Positions 35,196 through 36,757 of a stretch of 36,757 nt of DNA are shown here, in pieces. The DNA is from JAXDLW01 sp050998755. Its GTDB lineage: Bacteria; Chloroflexota; Dormibacteria; DASZGP01. Numbering within the stretch: the stretch's first letter is position 1; every line of letters begins with the position of its first letter. The position numbers and the translations under genes were made by a program. Below the pieces are notes generated by a model. The model did not search any database. It was given only the letters and a program-made list of their open reading frames with translations, and was not told where the DNA came from. The DNA is taken from contig JBPCPW010000078.1 of NCBI GenBank assembly GCA_050998755.1, positions 1-36,757 of the forward strand, in the 5' to 3' direction.

Positions 35196-35489
35196 ATTCC
35201 TAGGAAGGGTCCGCGCCGTCCCCCCCGTGGAGGTCCGCGTCGTAAGGGCCGGCCGGTCGAGGAGGCCGCCGACAAGAAGGAAGACACGATCGAGTTGGAC
35301 GGCGAGGTGGTGGAGGCTCTTCCCAATGCGATGTTCCGGGTGACGCTGGACAACAACCATGAGGTCATCGCCTACGCCGCGGGCAAGATGCGGAAGTTCT
35401 ACATTCGCATCCTGCTGGGCGATCGCATCAAGGTCGAACTGACGCCCTACGACCTGACCCGCGGACGGATCGTCTACCGCTACAAATAG
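35196..35489 (+). CDS. infA: Translation initiation factor IF-1, probable ATT start and basic N-terminal extension
   Basis: The OB-fold IF-1 core is complete: KKEDTIELDGEVVEALPNAMFRV, GKMRKFYIRILLGDRIKVELTPYDLTRGRIVYRYK. The frame has no ATG, GTG or TTG before TTG 35295, and that codon lies inside the first strand, so it cannot be the natural start. The frame is open back to a stop at 35190. ATT at 35196 has TGAGGT (35184-35189) six bases upstream and would begin MPRKGPRRPPRGG, an RG-rich extension of about 27 residues before the usual core; total 97 residues. The gene is preceded by TAAACT (35168-35173), a possible -10. The gene identity is sure; the ATT start is an inference. A GCCGC/GCGGC hairpin (35497-35509) follows without a T tract. 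Confidence 0.85.
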   Translation: MPRKGPRRPPRGGPRRKGRPVEEAADKKEDTIELDGEVVEALPNAMFRVTLDNNHEVIAYAAGKMRKFYIRILLGDRIKVELTPYDLTRGRIVYRYK

Positions 35490-35520
35490 CCCCCGGGCCG
35501 CGAGGCGGCTTCGCTACTGG

Positions 35521-36597
35521 CTACATCGCCCCCCACACCGCGACCTTGGTACGGGTGCGCCGGATGATCTCGTCAGTGAACTCGCTGGTCGTGGCGCTGC
35601 CGGTCAGGTCGGCGGTGCGGACGCCGTCGTAAACCGCCTCCAGCACTGACTCGTAGATGGCCCGCGAGGCGCGGGCAGCCGCCGGGTCGTCACGGAGGTA
35701 GGACAGGACGGCGCCCGCGGCCAGGATCATGGCCATGGGGTTGGCGACGTTCTTGCCCAGGAGCGCTGGAGCGGTGCCGTGAGGGGCCTCAGCCATCACC
35801 ACCTTCTCGTTCCAGTCGTCATCGAAGCTGAGCAGGATGGACTCGGCGCCGGCGATCGAGCCGAACATCTGCAGGACAAGGTCGGACAGGCAATCGCCGT
35901 CTCGGTTCAGCGACGGGATGGCCATGGCCTCGCCCCCGGTGCTGAGGAGGAGGGCGTAGGTGGCGTCGATCAGTTGGGGCTCGTACCTCACAGCGGGGTG
36001 ACGCGACGCGGCCTCGTCCATCTCCTCTTTGAGCATTCCTTCGTAGATCGGGCTGACAGTGAACTTGGGGCCGCCAAAGACCTTGGCCCCGGTGCGCTCG
36101 GCATGCCGGAAGGCGAACTCCGACACCATCCGGCAGGTGCGCCGGCTGATCTTCTCGGTACGGTACGCGTGCTCGTCGAGACCCTCCCCCTCGCGCCACT
36201 CGCGGGCGCCGTAGGCGTCGTCGACCGCCATCCGTACCACCGAGATGGGCGCGTGGACGCCGCCCAGCGGGTGGACTCCGGGAATCCGGCGGCCGGTGCG
36301 CAGGATCACCTTGCCGTCCACCTCCTCCCTGAGGATCCGGTTGGGGCTGCCGACGTCGCCCGTGGTCTCTGGGGTGATGGTCGCCGCCTTGAGTCCCAAC
36401 CCGGTCGCCCGCATGTCGGCGGCCGCGTCGTGCACGACGCCGTTCGAGGTTGCCCGGCGCTTCTCCAGCGAGAGGTCAAAACGTCGCAGCTCGAGCCGCA
36501 AACCGACCACCTCAGGCTCGAGCACCCGGAGCGCCTCGACCAGCAGCTCCTGCCCGGTTTGGTCCCCGTCGAGAACGGTGATGGCGTGTGTCGTCAC
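35521..36597 (-). CDS. Isocitrate/isopropylmalate dehydrogenase family protein (atypical)
   Basis: The 358-residue protein has the family fold blocks. GLGLKAATITPETTGDVGSPNRILREEVDGK and later GDCLSDLVLQMFGSIAGAE give the divalent-metal Asp region. APHGTAPALLGKNVANPMAMILAAGAVL gives the cofactor loop. The N-terminal motif reads DGDQTGQE instead of the usual GDGIGPE, and the substrate-loop region is RTGRRIPGVHPLGGVHAPISVV. So it may be a divergent isocitrate dehydrogenase or a related beta-decarboxylating enzyme. GTG at 36597 starts it. The nearby 2-oxoacid dehydrogenase cluster gives only loose metabolic context. Its upstream region is cut by the group II intron at about 36643. Confidence 0.85.
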   Translation of the reverse strand: MTTHAITVLDGDQTGQELLVEALRVLEPEVVGLRLELRRFDLSLEKRRATSNGVVHDAAADMRATGLGLKAATITPETTGDVGSPNRILREEVDGKVILRTGRRIPGVHPLGGVHAPISVVRMAVDDAYGAREWREGEGLDEHAYRTEKISRRTCRMVSEFAFRHAERTGAKVFGGPKFTVSPIYEGMLKEEMDEAASRHPAVRYEPQLIDATYALLLSTGGEAMAIPSLNRDGDCLSDLVLQMFGSIAGAESILLSFDDDWNEKVVMAEAPHGTAPALLGKNVANPMAMILAAGAVLSYLRDDPAAARASRAIYESVLEAVYDGVRTADLTGSATTSEFTDEIIRRTRTKVAVWGAM

Positions 36598-36642
36598 GAC
36601 GGCTGATGTTAGACGGTGAGGCGCCGTTACACTCGGGCGATG

Positions 36643-36757
36643 TTGCGTCCTGAAAGCTGGACGAGTCCAACGGGTGAGAGTCCCGTGCGGGTAATCGCCG
36701 GAGAGCCCGGTAGCAGGCCCCAGCCGGGAGGCGAGAGCCGACTGGCCGAGCGGGGCG
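36643..36757 (+). mobile_element. Group II intron, 5' end (domain I start), truncated by the window edge
   Basis: The run begins TTGCGTCCTGAAAGC, close to the group II 5' consensus GUGYG. GTCC/GGAC (36647-36650/36659-36662) pair. The stem ACGGG (36670-36674)/CCCGT (36682-36686) encloses TGAGAGT, the GGGTGAGAGTCCC hallmark of bacterial group II introns. More paired segments follow to the edge. The exact 5' splice site is uncertain by a few bases (36642-36644). It lies upstream of the minus-strand dehydrogenase, with transcription away from it. Confidence 0.78.

Noticed and set aside
35295..35489. infA starting at TTG 35295
   Set aside because: It would remove the KKEDTIE part of the first beta strand conserved in IF-1, and it has no Shine-Dalgarno.

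Overview
The window is a 36.8-kb piece of a high-GC bacterial chromosome carrying core genes (secA, prfB, ftsEX, infA, lipA, a 2-oxoacid dehydrogenase cluster, two tRNAs). The Tad pilus genes have no outer-membrane secretin gene beside them. GTG and TTG starts are very common, several genes look leaderless or nearly so, and start/stop overlaps are tight. Together these suggest a monoderm-like, high-GC lineage such as Chloroflexota, Dormibacterota or a deep Actinomycetota relative. This placement is an inference from gene content and style, not from a phylogeny.

Layout from left to right. 1-120 is the 3' end (domains V and VI) of a group II intron. 122-2128 holds a GT87 membrane glycosyltransferase and a convergent isoprenylcysteine-methyltransferase-like protein. 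2151-3230 is a soluble DegS-like histidine kinase. 3416-9571 is a Tad (Flp) pilus locus: flp, terminator, cpaB, cpaE (with an apparently phosphorylatable receiver domain), tadA, tadB, tadC. A DUF192 gene and comF follow, then a second TadA/CpaF ATPase with its own promoter (10759-11892), a secreted CAP-domain protein, and an ABC ATPase/permease pair (13191-16434).

16498-21775 carries secA, a GT87 enzyme and prfB, which has the classical programmed +1 frameshift. Two more membrane glycosyltransferase-like genes run on the minus strand (21739-24719). They face a divergent control region with an inverted repeat, then ftsE-ftsX-M23 peptidase-S41 peptidase (24861-28978), a cell-division and wall-remodelling operon. 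Next come lpd-E1alpha-E1beta-E2-lipA (29046-34903), a lipoate-dependent 2-oxoacid dehydrogenase complex together with lipoyl synthase. tRNA-Val(TAC), tRNA-Phe(GAA), infA (probably with an ATT start) and a minus-strand isocitrate/isopropylmalate-type dehydrogenase follow. The last ~115 bases are the 5' end of a group II intron on the same strand as the left-hand one.

The points most worth a second look are: the intron ends flanking the window, which look like assembly breaks at a multicopy intron; the histidine kinase next to a REC-bearing CpaE; the second TadA; the ATT start of infA; and a short leader ORF ending in RRRPPPG that overlaps the TTG start of ftsE. No gene-free stretch exceeds 300 bases.
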